From contig CANRIP010000020.1 of NCBI GenBank assembly GCA_947630715.1, positions 1 through 52,818 on the forward strand: a stretch of 52,818 nucleotides of DNA. Reading direction: 5' to 3'. Below are positions 25,562-34,001 of this stretch, piece by piece. The number at the start of each line of letters is the position of its first letter. Position 1 is the stretch's first letter. Origin of the DNA: an uncultured Acetatifactor sp. GTDB lineage: Bacteria > Bacillota > Clostridia > Lachnospirales > Lachnospiraceae. A program made the position numbers and the translations under genes. The notes beneath the pieces were generated by a model. That model worked only from the letters and a program-made list of their open reading frames with translations, made no database searches and had not been told where the DNA came from.

Positions 25562-26767
25562 TTACTCCAAATCCAGCTCCACGTCCTTGCGCATGTTGTA
25601 GGATTCCAGCACAGAGTGGATCTTCACCGTGGTGGCCATGATGTTGGACATGGACGCGTCATGATTCATAAAGTCGATGAGGGAAGCGAGGAATCGGCTC
25701 ATATCCGCCTCGATAAAGTAGGGCTTGGTGGAAAGCTCCGGGGGAAGATAGGTCAGATCCGTTGTGACAACCTTGTCAAAATACCCTTTTTCATAGGCGG
25801 TGTCAAAGCTTTTCAGGCCGTCCGTGAACAGTCCGAAGGTGCAGCAGATGAACACCCGTCTTGCGTTCATTTCCTTTAACTGCCTGGCCGTGTCGATCAT
25901 GCTGCCGCCGGTGGAGATCATATCGTCGATGATGATAATATCCTTGCCGTCGATATTGTCCCCCAGAAACTCATGCGCCACAATGGGGTTTCTGCCGTTT
26001 TCAATGACGGAATAATCCCGTCTTTTGTAAAACAGGCCGGTGTCCACGCCCAGAACGTTGGCAAAATAGATCGCCCGGTCCAAAGCGCCCTCATCGGGGC
26101 TGATCACAAGAAGATGCTCCTTGTCCACAATCAGATCGCGCTCAAAGTTTAAAAGCGCCTTGATGAACTGATAGGGGGGCGTGAAATTGTCAAAGCCGTT
26201 GATGGGGATGGAATTCTGCACCTGGGGGTCATGAGCGTCAAAGGTGATAAAATTGGAAATCCCCATATCCTTCAGTTCCCTCAGCGCAAAGGCGCAGTCC
26301 AGGGATTCCCGGCCGTTCCTCTTGTGCTGGCGGCCCTCATAGAGAAAAGGCATGATAACGTTGATCCGGTGGGCCTTTCCGTTGCAGGCGGCTATCACCC
26401 GCTTTAGATCCTGATAATGGTCGTCCGGCGACATGTGATTGACATACCCGTTCATCCGGTAGGTGATGCTGTGATTGCACACATCCACCAGAAGGAACAG
26501 ATCTTTTCCCCGGATGGATTCGTTAAAAAGCGCCTTTGCCTCGCCCGTTCCAAAACGGGGCGTGGAGAAAGACACCAGATAATTGTTTTCAATATATCCA
26601 TGAAAGGCGGGATCGTTTTTTACCTTGTCATTGCGGACGCTTTTTCTTAATTCCACCAGGTAATCGTTGATCCTGCGCCCCATCCGCTCCGCGGAGGGCA
26701 GCGCCGCAATTTTCAGAGGCGCGACAGGCATGGAATTTTCCAGTTCTTTATAATTTGGCATCTTCAT
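25562..26767 (-). CDS. prs: Ribose-phosphate pyrophosphokinase, long clostridial form
   Basis: The 401-residue enzyme would make PRPP from ribose-5-phosphate and ATP. The PRPP-binding loop DIIIIDDMISTGGS is at 276-289, the ATP/catalytic region PFLYEGRQHKRNGRESL at 140-156, and FDAHDPQVQ at 176-184. It is about 85 residues longer than classical Prs (about 315) and diverged in the N-terminal half. The start at 26767 (MKMPNYKEL) or at 26761 (MPNYKEL) cannot be separated; GGGAG is 9 bases from the latter. It is transcribed leftward from a promoter that overlaps that of the DUF512 gene. It converges with the kinase gene; only a short GTCCGG/CCGGAC stem without T-run lies between them. Confidence 0.9.
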   Translation of the reverse strand: MKMPNYKELENSMPVAPLKIAALPSAERMGRRINDYLVELRKSVRNDKVKNDPAFHGYIENNYLVSFSTPRFGTGEAKALFNESIRGKDLFLLVDVCNHSITYRMNGYVNHMSPDDHYQDLKRVIAACNGKAHRINVIMPFLYEGRQHKRNGRESLDCAFALRELKDMGISNFITFDAHDPQVQNSIPINGFDNFTPPYQFIKALLNFERDLIVDKEHLLVISPDEGALDRAIYFANVLGVDTGLFYKRRDYSVIENGRNPIVAHEFLGDNIDGKDIIIIDDMISTGGSMIDTARQLKEMNARRVFICCTFGLFTDGLKSFDTAYEKGYFDKVVTTDLTYLPPELSTKPYFIEADMSRFLASLIDFMNHDASMSNIMATTVKIHSVLESYNMRKDVELDLE

Positions 26768-26819
26768 TCTCTCCCAGCAGGCCGAAACAAAAGCGGCAGT
26801 CCTTCAAAGCGACATTTAT

Positions 26820-26848
26820 TTTATAACATTTCGGTAGTGACACGTCAA
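26820..26848 (-). promoter_or_regulatory. Promoter of prs (minus strand)
   Basis: Read on the minus strand: TTGACG (26848-26843), a 17-base spacer and TATAAA (26825-26820). Transcription would start near 26813, about 45 bases before the prs start. Confidence 0.7.
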
Positions 26849-26865
26849 GAAAATTCTTCTATAAT
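26837..26865 (+). promoter_or_regulatory. Promoter of the DUF512 gene
   Basis: GTGACA at 26837-26842, a 17-base spacer and TATAAT at 26860-26865. Its -35 box abuts the -35 box of the divergent prs promoter, so the two promoters share most of their DNA. Confidence 0.75.
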
Positions 26866-26920
26866 AGACGTAAGGAAATCCGCGGCCCGGGCATGGGGCC
26901 GGGGGAGACGGGAAAAGCCC

Positions 26921-28249
26921 ATGGAGAAAAAACATATCATTCAAAAAATCCTTCCGGGCAGCATCGCGGAGGAACTGGAGCTTGAGCCGGGGGACGCGCT
27001 GCTTGCCATAGACGGAACCTCCATCGAGGACATATTTGACTATCAGTATCTGGTGCAGAACGCCTATATTGAAGTCCTGATTGAGAAAGCAGACGGCGGC
27101 CAGTGGCTTTTGGAAGTGGACAAGGATCCCGATGAGGATCTGGGGATTGTATTTGAGAGCGGCCTGATGGATGAATACCGCCATTGCCGGAACAAATGCG
27201 TGTTCTGCTTTATCGACCAGATGCCGCCGGGCATGAGACAGACCCTGTATTTTAAGGACGACGACGCCAGGCTTTCTTTTTTGCAGGGGAATTACATCAC
27301 CCTGACGAACATGTCGGATCACGATGTGGAGAGGATCTGCCGGTACCATCTTTCCCCCATCAATATTTCCTTTCATACCATGAACCCCCGGTTAAGGTGC
27401 AGGATGCTGAATAACCGCTTTGCGGGCGAGGCGCTGAAAAAAGTGGATCTTTTTTATCAGGCGGGCATCCGTATGAACGGCCAGATCGTGCTGTGCAAGG
27501 GATTAAACGACGGCGGGGAGCTGAGAGATACCATCCAGCGGCTGACGCGGTACATTCCCAATCTGGAGAGCGTTTCCGTGGTTCCGGTGGGGCTGACCAG
27601 ATATCGGGAGGGGCTGTATCCCCTGGAGCCCTTCAACGGCCGGGAGGCAGGGGAAGTCATCGATCTGATCGAGAGCTATCAGAAAAGCTGTTATGAAAAA
27701 TACGGGAGCCACTTTGTTCACGCCAGCGACGAATGGTATATTCTGGCCGGAAGGGAGCTGCCGGAGGCGGAGCGTTATGACGGGTACCTTCAACTGGAAA
27801 ACGGCGTGGGTATGGTAAGACTTCTGTGGGACGAGTTTCAGGAGGCGCTGGCGGAGGGCCGAAGACAGGGGGTTCTGCCGGATGAAACCAAGCGGGAAGA
27901 ACTCTCCATCGCCACGGGGGTGCTGATTTATCCCTATATGGTCCGCATGGCTCAGGAGCTGATGGAGCAATGTCCGGGACTGCATATTTTCGTCTATCCG
28001 GTCAAAAACGATTTCTTTGGAGAGCACATTACGGTGACGGGGCTGCTCACCGGCAGGGATCTGGCGGCGCAGCTTTCGGGGAAACCTCTGGGACAACGGC
28101 TTCTGCTGACGGATCATGTGCTGAGAAACGGGGAGACGGTGTTTCTGGACGATATGACGTTGGAAGAACTGGAAAACACTTTACAAGTGCCGATTAATAT
28201 TGTAAAATCAAGCGGATATGATTTTGTGAAATCGGTTCTGGGCGGATGA
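26921..28249 (+). CDS. DUF512 protein: PDZ-like domain plus radical-SAM-type cysteine motif
   Basis: The 442-residue protein begins with a PDZ-like domain (about residues 5-65: ILPGSIAEELELEPGDALLAI). It continues with C89-x3-C93-x2-C96 (HCRNKCVFCFIDQ), the cysteine spacing of radical SAM 4Fe-4S enzymes, then LTNMSDHDVERICRYHLSPI and the C-terminal DUF512 domain (about 285-440). The molecular function of the family is not known. ATG 26921 is used; the frame is open back to 26837, but this part overlaps the promoter. It is followed after 53 bases by der, a neighbour it often has in Clostridia. Confidence 0.88.
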   Translation: MEKKHIIQKILPGSIAEELELEPGDALLAIDGTSIEDIFDYQYLVQNAYIEVLIEKADGGQWLLEVDKDPDEDLGIVFESGLMDEYRHCRNKCVFCFIDQMPPGMRQTLYFKDDDARLSFLQGNYITLTNMSDHDVERICRYHLSPINISFHTMNPRLRCRMLNNRFAGEALKKVDLFYQAGIRMNGQIVLCKGLNDGGELRDTIQRLTRYIPNLESVSVVPVGLTRYREGLYPLEPFNGREAGEVIDLIESYQKSCYEKYGSHFVHASDEWYILAGRELPEAERYDGYLQLENGVGMVRLLWDEFQEALAEGRRQGVLPDETKREELSIATGVLIYPYMVRMAQELMEQCPGLHIFVYPVKNDFFGEHITVTGLLTGRDLAAQLSGKPLGQRLLLTDHVLRNGETVFLDDMTLEELENTLQVPINIVKSSGYDFVKSVLGG

Positions 28250-28302
28250 GGGAGCCGGTGTTCCGATTCGGAAACAGGTTATGAAAAAGCGGAGGGAACC
28301 AC

Positions 28303-29643
28303 ATGGCAGGAAAAAAGAACAGGCCCATCGTTGCGGTGGTGGGAAGACCCAATGTGGGGAAATCCACCCTGTTTAACGCTCTGGCGGGAGAAAACAGATC
28401 CATTGTGAAGGATACGCCGGGAATCACCAGGGACAGAATCTACGCGGACGCAAGCTGGCTGAACCGTTCCTTTACCCTGATCGATACCGGGGGCATCGAG
28501 CCGGACAGCAGCGACGTGATCCTGTCCCAAATGCGGGCGCAGGCCCAGACGGCCATCGACACTGCGGACGTGATCCTTTTCCTGACGGATGTGCGGCAGG
28601 GGCTGGTGGACGCGGACGCGAAGGTGGCGGACATGCTGCGCCGTTCTCATAAGCCGGTGGTGCTGGCGGTGAATAAGGTGGATCAGTTTGACAAGCTCAT
28701 GGCGGATGTGTATGAGTTTTATCAGCTTGGGATCGGAGATCCTCACCCGATCTGCGCGGTGAACAAGCTGGGGCTGGGGGATCTGCTGGAGGCGGTGGTG
28801 AGCCTGTTCCCGGAGGAAACCGGCGAGGAAGAAGAAAACGAAAAGCCCAGGGTGGCCGTGGTGGGAAAGCCCAACGTGGGAAAATCCTCCCTGATCAATA
28901 AGCTGCTGGGGGAGGACAGGCTGATCGTATCGGAGATCGCCGGCACCACCAGGGACGCGGTGGACACCCAGATCACCTACCATGGGAAGGACTATGTTTT
29001 TATCGATACGGCCGGGCTGCGGCGGAAAAATAAAGTGAAGGAAGAACTGGAGCGGTACATGATCGTGCGCACGGTCAGCGCGGTGGAGAGAGCGGACATC
29101 GCGGTGCTGGTCATCGACGGGACGGAGGGCGTTACGGAGCAGGATGCCAGGATCGCGGGGATTGCGCATGAGAGGGGAAAGGCCGTGATTGTGGCCGTCA
29201 ATAAGTGGGACGCGGTGGAAAAGAACGATAAAACCATATACCGGGAGACGGAGAAAATCCGCAACACCCTTTCTTTTATGCCCTATGCGGAAATCCTGTT
29301 TGTGTCCGCCGTAACCGGCCAGCGGCTGCCTAAACTGTTTGAAGTCATTGATATGGTCAGTGAAAATCATGCCATGCGGGTTGCAACCGGCGTGTTGAAT
29401 GAGATTATGGCGGAGGCGGTTGCCATGAAACAGCCTCCCAGCGACAAGGGGAAACGGCTGCGGCTGTTCTATATCACCCAGGTTTCCGTCAAGCCGCCCA
29501 CCTTTGTGATCTTTGTGAACGACAAAGAGCTGATGCACTTTTCCTACACCAGATACATTGAGAACCAGATCAGAAACACGTTTGGGTTTCGTGGCACCCC
29601 GCTGCGGTTCATTATCAGAGAGCGAAACGAGAAGGAGCGGTAG
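28303..29643 (+). CDS. der: Ribosome-associated double GTPase Der (EngA)
   Basis: The 446-residue protein has two tandem GTPase domains: G1 GRPNVGKST at 14-22 and GKPNVGKSS at about 188-196, with DTGG/DTAG and NKVD/NKWD motifs, then a KH-like C-terminal domain. It is essential for 50S assembly. The stop is 5 bases before plsY, and the der-plsY-gpsA order is conserved in Firmicutes. Confidence 0.97.
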   Translation: MAGKKNRPIVAVVGRPNVGKSTLFNALAGENRSIVKDTPGITRDRIYADASWLNRSFTLIDTGGIEPDSSDVILSQMRAQAQTAIDTADVILFLTDVRQGLVDADAKVADMLRRSHKPVVLAVNKVDQFDKLMADVYEFYQLGIGDPHPICAVNKLGLGDLLEAVVSLFPEETGEEEENEKPRVAVVGKPNVGKSSLINKLLGEDRLIVSEIAGTTRDAVDTQITYHGKDYVFIDTAGLRRKNKVKEELERYMIVRTVSAVERADIAVLVIDGTEGVTEQDARIAGIAHERGKAVIVAVNKWDAVEKNDKTIYRETEKIRNTLSFMPYAEILFVSAVTGQRLPKLFEVIDMVSENHAMRVATGVLNEIMAEAVAMKQPPSDKGKRLRLFYITQVSVKPPTFVIFVNDKELMHFSYTRYIENQIRNTFGFRGTPLRFIIRERNEKER

Positions 29644-29648
29644 AACGG

Positions 29649-30566
29649 ATGGAGAGAGGGATTTGTCTGCTGATCGGCTATGTGTTCGGATTGTTTCAGA
29701 CGGCTTATTTTTACGGGAAAGCCCACGGGATCGATATCAGAGAGTACGGGAGCGGGAACGCGGGAACCACCAACACCCTGAGAGTGCTTGGCACGAAAGC
29801 GGGTCTGATCGTTCTGGCGGGAGACTGCTTGAAGTGCATGGCCGCGGTAGGGGTGGTGCGGCTGATTTATCAAAACAGCCGCCCGGACATGATTTATCTG
29901 CTCTGCCTGTACGCGGGCGCGGGCGCCATTCTGGGTCACAATTTCCCTTTTTACATGCGTTTCCGGGGCGGAAAGGGGATCGCCGCGACGGCGGGACTGA
30001 TTTTGTCCTTTCATCCTTATTTCATTCTGATGGGCGTGATTGTGTTTTTCGGCGTTTTTTTCACCACTCATCTGGTGTCTCTGGGCTCCTTGCTGGTGTA
30101 CGCCGGTTTTATGATCGAGATGGTGGTCTGCGGACAGGCGGGGGTGTTCGGAGATCTCCCTCCGGCGATCCTGTATGAAATGTACGGAGTGTCCGCATTT
30201 CTGGCGGTGATGGCCTATTGGAGACATCGGCAGAATATAGTCCGGCTGATCCACGGCAGGGAACGCAGGACCTATCTGCTGAAGAAAAACCGGACGGAGG
30301 CAGAGAAGGAAACCGAAAGCGCCGGAAAGGGAACCTCGGAGGCAGGGAAGGAAACCGAAAACGCCGGAAAGGGAGCCGTGGAGGCGGGAAAAGGGACTGC
30401 GGAGGCAGAGAAGGAAACCGAAAGCGCCGGAAAGGGAGCCGTGGAGGCGGGAAAAGGGACTGCGGAGGCAGAGAAGGAAACCGAAAGCGCCGGAAAGGGA
30501 GCCGTGGAGGCGGGAAAAGAAACCTTGGACGCAGGGGAAACAACCGCGGAACACAAAAGGGTATAA
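29649..30566 (+). CDS. plsY: Acyl-phosphate glycerol-3-phosphate acyltransferase PlsY with repeat tail
   Basis: The 305-residue membrane enzyme transfers the acyl group from acyl-phosphate (made by PlsX) to glycerol-3-phosphate (made by the next gene, gpsA). The active-site loops are visible: YGSGNAGTTNTLR, GHNFPFYMRFRGGKGIAATAG and a third near residues 175-195. The catalytic part spans about residues 1-200 with several membrane segments. It is normally about 200 residues in all; here a hydrophilic tail (about 215-305) of Glu/Lys/Ala/Gly repeats such as AEKETESAGKG follows, encoded by 63-bp tandem DNA repeats. The tail should be cytoplasmic or disordered and is likely dispensable for catalysis (inference). 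Confidence 0.94.
   Translation: MERGICLLIGYVFGLFQTAYFYGKAHGIDIREYGSGNAGTTNTLRVLGTKAGLIVLAGDCLKCMAAVGVVRLIYQNSRPDMIYLLCLYAGAGAILGHNFPFYMRFRGGKGIAATAGLILSFHPYFILMGVIVFFGVFFTTHLVSLGSLLVYAGFMIEMVVCGQAGVFGDLPPAILYEMYGVSAFLAVMAYWRHRQNIVRLIHGRERRTYLLKKNRTEAEKETESAGKGTSEAGKETENAGKGAVEAGKGTAEAEKETESAGKGAVEAGKGTAEAEKETESAGKGAVEAGKETLDAGETTAEHKRV
30295..30521. repeat. 63-bp tandem repeats within plsY
   Basis: Two perfect 63-bp copies occupy 30375-30437 and 30438-30500; a third begins at 30501 and diverges after about 19 bases. Diverged half-units extend upstream to about 30295. Each copy encodes 21 residues beginning AVEAGKGTAEAEKETESAGK. The unit is a multiple of three, so copy-number change keeps the frame. 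Confidence 0.9.
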
Positions 30567-30623
30567 ATCGGGGCGACCCGAAATCGGATCAGGCAGAGAA
30601 ACGATCTGCAGAAAAGAGGGAGT

Positions 30624-31634
30624 ATGGCAAGGATCAGTATATTGGGGGGAGGCAGTTGGGGCGTCGCGCTGGCCGTCCTGCTGCATAAAAACGGACATGA
30701 GGTAACCGTCTGGTCGGCGCTGGAAAAAGAAGTGGAAATGCTGGACCGGGACAGGGAGCATCATCTGATGCCGGGCGTGTTTCTTCCCAAGGAAGTGGTC
30801 TGTACCGCCGACGACGGCGCCGCCGTCAGGGATCGGGATCTGCTGGTGATGGCGGTGGCCAGCTCCTATACCAGAAAGACCGCGGAACGTTTGAGCGGCC
30901 TGGTTCCCAAGGGGCAGAAAATTCTGAATGTGGCAAAGGGGATTGAGGAAGGGACGCTGATGACTCTTTCCCAGATCATCGAGCAGGAGATTCCCCAGGC
31001 GGACGTTGCCGTGATGTCCGGGCCTTCTCATGCGGAAGAAGTGGGAAGGGGACTTCCTACCACCATTGTGGTCGGAGCCAGATCAAAGGCTACGGCGGAA
31101 TATATCCAGGGGCTGTTTATGAATGAAGCCTTCCGCGTATATGTAAGTTCCGACATCCTGGGAATGGAGCTTGGGGGAGCGCTGAAGAACGTGGTCGCCC
31201 TGGCGGCGGGAATCGCGGACGGACTGGGTTACGGGGACAATACCAAAGCGGCGCTGATCACCAGGGGCATTGCGGAGATTGCGCGTCTTGGGACCGCAAT
31301 GGGCGGAAAATATGAAACCTTCTGCGGGTTGACCGGCATCGGCGATCTGATTGTGACCTGCGCCAGCATGCATTCCCGGAACCGGCGCGCCGGGATCCTG
31401 ATCGGGCAGGGTAAAACCTATGAGGAAGCCATGAAAGAAGTGCAGATGGTGGTGGAGGGGGTATTTTCCGCCAAGGCCGCTATGGAGTTGTCCGAGAAAT
31501 ATCAGGTTCAACTGCCGATTATCGATCAAGTCAATCAGATCTTGTTTCAAGGAAAGAGCGCCGCGCAGGCGGTGAGGGAACTGATGCTCAGGGATAAAAA
31601 AATTGAAATTCCGGAGGCCGAGTGGGAGGCGTAA
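30624..31634 (+). CDS. gpsA: Glycerol-3-phosphate dehydrogenase [NAD(P)+]
   Basis: The 336-residue enzyme reduces dihydroxyacetone phosphate to glycerol-3-phosphate for phospholipid synthesis. The N-terminal nucleotide-binding loop is ILGGGSWGVALA. The substrate and catalytic region includes MSGPSHAEEVGRGLPTT, GALKNVVALAAGIADGLGYG and DNTKAALITRG. The length is normal. It completes the der-plsY-gpsA set and supplies the PlsY substrate. It is followed by a tandem-repeat intergenic region. Confidence 0.97.
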   Translation: MARISILGGGSWGVALAVLLHKNGHEVTVWSALEKEVEMLDRDREHHLMPGVFLPKEVVCTADDGAAVRDRDLLVMAVASSYTRKTAERLSGLVPKGQKILNVAKGIEEGTLMTLSQIIEQEIPQADVAVMSGPSHAEEVGRGLPTTIVVGARSKATAEYIQGLFMNEAFRVYVSSDILGMELGGALKNVVALAAGIADGLGYGDNTKAALITRGIAEIARLGTAMGGKYETFCGLTGIGDLIVTCASMHSRNRRAGILIGQGKTYEEAMKEVQMVVEGVFSAKAAMELSEKYQVQLPIIDQVNQILFQGKSAAQAVRELMLRDKKIEIPEAEWEA

Positions 31635-31690
31635 CGCCGCGGATTCGGCGGAACAAGGATTTTGCATTCTGGGGCAGAACCGGAGCAAAA

Positions 31691-31850
31691 AGCCGGAAGA
31701 TAAAGCCGCAAGATACAGGAAAAAGCCGGAAGATAAAAGCGGAACAGAAGGCCGCAAGATAAAGCCGCAAGATACAGGAAAAAGTCGGAAGATAAAAGCG
31801 GAACAGAAGGCCGCAAGATAAAGCCGCAAGATACAGGAAAGCTGGAAGAT
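31691..31850. repeat. 59-bp tandem repeats between gpsA and glf
   Basis: Near-identical copies occupy 31725-31783 and 31784-31840 (the second is two bases shorter at its end); a shorter copy lacking an internal segment lies at 31691-31724 and a remnant at 31841-31850. The unit is itself built from shorter motifs of the type GCCGCAAGATA/GCCGGAAGATA. No convincing gene crosses it: the forward frame gives a Lys-rich low-complexity peptide and the reverse frames give hydrophobic shadows. Confidence 0.88.
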
Positions 31851-31873
31851 CAAACGAAAAAAGGATGGTTACC

Positions 31874-32995
31874 ATGGCTCGCTATGATTATCTGATTGTG
31901 GGCGCCGGATTATTCGGCGCGGTCTTTGCCAGACAGGCCAGGGACGCAGGGAAAAAGGCGCTGGTGCTGGACAGGCGTCCCCATATCGGGGGAAACGTGT
32001 ATACGAAGGAAATGGAAGGGATTCAGGTCCATCAATACGGCGCGCATATTTTTCACACCAATGACAGAAAAGTATGGGAATATGTGAACCGGTTCGCGGA
32101 ATTCAACCGTTTCACCAATTCGCCCGTAGCCAATTATCACGGGGAGCTGTATTCCCTGCCCTTTAACATGTATACCTTTCATAAAATGTGGGGAGTGATC
32201 ACCCCTAAACAGGCCGCCGCCAAAATAGAGGAACAGAAACAGGCGGCCGGCATCACGCAGCCGCAGAATCTGGAGGAACAGGCGATCAGTCTGGTGGGGA
32301 CGGATATTTATGAAAAACTGGTGAAGGGATACACGGAAAAACAGTGGGGCCGCCCCTGCAACCAGCTTCCCGCGTTTATCATCAAGCGTCTGCCGGTACG
32401 GTTCACCTTCGATAATAATTACTTCAACGCCTTGTACCAGGGCATTCCGTCCGGAGGCTACACGAAGATGGTCGAAAGGATGCTGGAAGGAACGGAGGTA
32501 AGGCTGGGAGTGGATTATCTGACCCAGAAGGATCAGTGGGACGATCTGGCGGAGCGGGTGGTTTATACGGGGCCCATCGATGCCTATTTCGGATACTGTC
32601 TGGGGGCGCTGGAATACCGTTCCGTGCGGTTTGAGACGGAAGTGCTGGATATGCCGAATTTTCAGGGGAACGCGGCGGTCAATTACACCGACGCGGAAAC
32701 GCCCTGGACCAGAATCATCGAGCATAAATGGTTTGAGTTCGGGCTGGGGAAGGACGGCAAGGAGCTGCCAAAGACGGTGATCAGCCGCGAGTACAGCTCG
32801 GAATGGAAACCGGGGGACGATCCCTATTATCCGCTGAACGATGAAAAAAACAACGGTCTGTACCAAGAATATAAAAAACTGGCGGACCGGGAAAATAAGG
32901 TGCTGTTTGGCGGCAGGCTGGGAGAATACAAGTATTACGATATGGACGCGGTGATTGCCAGGGCCCTGGAACAGTGGGAGACATTCAAAAGCTGA
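31874..32995 (+). CDS. glf: UDP-galactopyranose mutase
   Basis: The 373-residue flavoenzyme interconverts UDP-galactopyranose and UDP-galactofuranose for cell-surface glycans. The FAD-binding motif VGAGLFGAVFARQA is at the N-terminus, followed by RRPHIGGNVYT-like sequence (DRRPHIGGNVYTKE) and QYGAHIFHTND; YTEKQWG and the C-terminal FGGRLGEYKYYDMD are characteristic. ATG 31874 has AAGG with 9 bases spacing; an in-frame ATG at 31865 is too close to it. No glycosyltransferases are nearby, so this stands apart from a glycan locus. The stop codon lies in a hairpin shared with metF. Confidence 0.95.
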   Translation: MARYDYLIVGAGLFGAVFARQARDAGKKALVLDRRPHIGGNVYTKEMEGIQVHQYGAHIFHTNDRKVWEYVNRFAEFNRFTNSPVANYHGELYSLPFNMYTFHKMWGVITPKQAAAKIEEQKQAAGITQPQNLEEQAISLVGTDIYEKLVKGYTEKQWGRPCNQLPAFIIKRLPVRFTFDNNYFNALYQGIPSGGYTKMVERMLEGTEVRLGVDYLTQKDQWDDLAERVVYTGPIDAYFGYCLGALEYRSVRFETEVLDMPNFQGNAAVNYTDAETPWTRIIEHKWFEFGLGKDGKELPKTVISREYSSEWKPGDDPYYPLNDEKNNGLYQEYKKLADRENKVLFGGRLGEYKYYDMDAVIARALEQWETFKS

Positions 32996-33016
32996 TCCTG
33001 CCATAACAGGATCAGC
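32991..33016 (-). terminator. Hairpin between convergent glf and metF
   Basis: GCTGATCCTG (32991-33000) and CAGGATCAGC (33007-33016) form a perfect 10-pair stem with a six-base loop. On the minus strand it is followed by TTTT, fitting a terminator for metF; on the plus strand no T-run follows. It contains the glf stop codon. Confidence 0.65.
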
Positions 33017-33030
33017 CGGTTTGAAACGGT

Positions 33031-33885
33031 TTACAGGATTCCCTCCGCAATCTGCGCGGTAGTTTTCGGCCGGTTCATGGAGTACAGATGAATGTGCCTG
33101 ACGCCGTTTTCCCGCAGATCCCGAATCTGGCGGATGGCGTAATCCACGCCCGCCTTGCGCATTTCCTCGGGATCGTCGCCGTAAGTGGCAAGGAGATCCG
33201 CCATGGCCTTCGGTACGCTGGAGCCTGAAAGGGTAATGGAGGTGCCGATCTGTTTCGCGGAAGTGATCGGCATGATGCCCGCGCAGATGGGTACGGTAAT
33301 TCCCTTTTTCGCCGCCTTTTCCAGAAAGGCATAATAAAAATCATTGTCTAAAAAAAGCTGGCTGATGAAGAATTCCGCGCCGGCGTCCTGCTTTTTCTTC
33401 AGGTTGTTTAAGTCGGATTCCATACTGAAACTTTCAAAGTGCTTTTCCGGATAGCAGGCTCCCGCCAGATGCAGTCCGGTATTTTCTTTTAAGAAGGCAA
33501 TCATATCGCTGGCATGTTCAAAATCCCTCGCCAGGAACTGCTCGTCGCTCATATCCTTTGGACGGTCCCCCCGCAGAGCCAGCACATGGGTGACATGATG
33601 TTCGGTCAGCTCCCTGTACACTTCCAGTAGCTGCTCCCTGCGGCTCCCAACGCAGGTCATGTGCGCCACGGCGTCGATGCCGAGGGTGTTCTGGATATAA
33701 GAGGCGATTTCCACGGTTTTACCCGCCCGGCTGCCTCCCGCGCCGTAAGTAACGCTGATATAATCGGGGTTCAGTTTTCCGAGGGCGTCGAGCACCTCAA
33801 AGGCCTTTTCAAATTCTCCGTCCTTTTTGGGAGGAAATACCTCGAAAGAGAGCGTATTTTGATTTCCTGACAGATCTGTTAGCAT
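33031..33885 (-). CDS. metF: Methylenetetrahydrofolate reductase
   Basis: The 284-residue flavoenzyme makes 5-methyl-THF for methionine synthesis or, in acetogens, the Wood-Ljungdahl methyl branch. The MetF motifs are visible: SFEVFPPKKDGEFEKA at the start, YISVTYGAGGS, HMTCVGSRR, VLALRGDRPKD and a QLFLDNDFYYAF flavin-region motif. The length fits the bacterial MetF type with no regulatory domain. A purine-rich AAGGAAAAGGAAG site precedes the start. It stands alone on the minus strand, and no metH or folate gene lies beside it. Confidence 0.95.
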   Translation of the reverse strand: MLTDLSGNQNTLSFEVFPPKKDGEFEKAFEVLDALGKLNPDYISVTYGAGGSRAGKTVEIASYIQNTLGIDAVAHMTCVGSRREQLLEVYRELTEHHVTHVLALRGDRPKDMSDEQFLARDFEHASDMIAFLKENTGLHLAGACYPEKHFESFSMESDLNNLKKKQDAGAEFFISQLFLDNDFYYAFLEKAAKKGITVPICAGIMPITSAKQIGTSITLSGSSVPKAMADLLATYGDDPEEMRKAGVDYAIRQIRDLRENGVRHIHLYSMNRPKTTAQIAEGIL

Positions 33886-33972
33886 CTTCCTTTTCCTTTC
33901 CGGTTTTCTTTGGAGGACCCTTTCCGGCGGCGCCGGGTATGTGGGTCAGATGGAGGCGTCAAAATTATCTCC

Positions 33973-34001
33973 TTGATTTTAAAACAGGAATATCGTAACA
34001 T
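33973..34001 (+). promoter_or_regulatory. Candidate promoter of the MoxR-type ATPase gene
   Basis: TTGATT at 33973-33978, a 17-base spacer and TAACAT at 33996-34001; four of six positions match in each box. It overlaps a candidate metF promoter on the other strand. Confidence 0.35.

Noticed and set aside
28279..29538. Minus-strand open frame of 419 codons opposite der
   Set aside because: Histidine- and glutamine-rich shadow of a highly conserved GTPase gene; no independent evidence.
29544..31031. Long minus-strand open frame (495 codons) opposite plsY and gpsA, with a repetitive Pro/Arg/Leu/Phe composition
   Set aside because: It is the antisense of two firmly identified genes, and its repetitive part is just the 63-bp repeat read backwards. 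GC-rich third positions leave antisense frames open throughout this window.
31083..31853. Minus-strand hydrophobic open frames over the gpsA end and the 59-bp repeat
   Set aside because: The hydrophobic stretches come from reading the A/G-rich repeat in reverse; they overlap gpsA and have no start signal.
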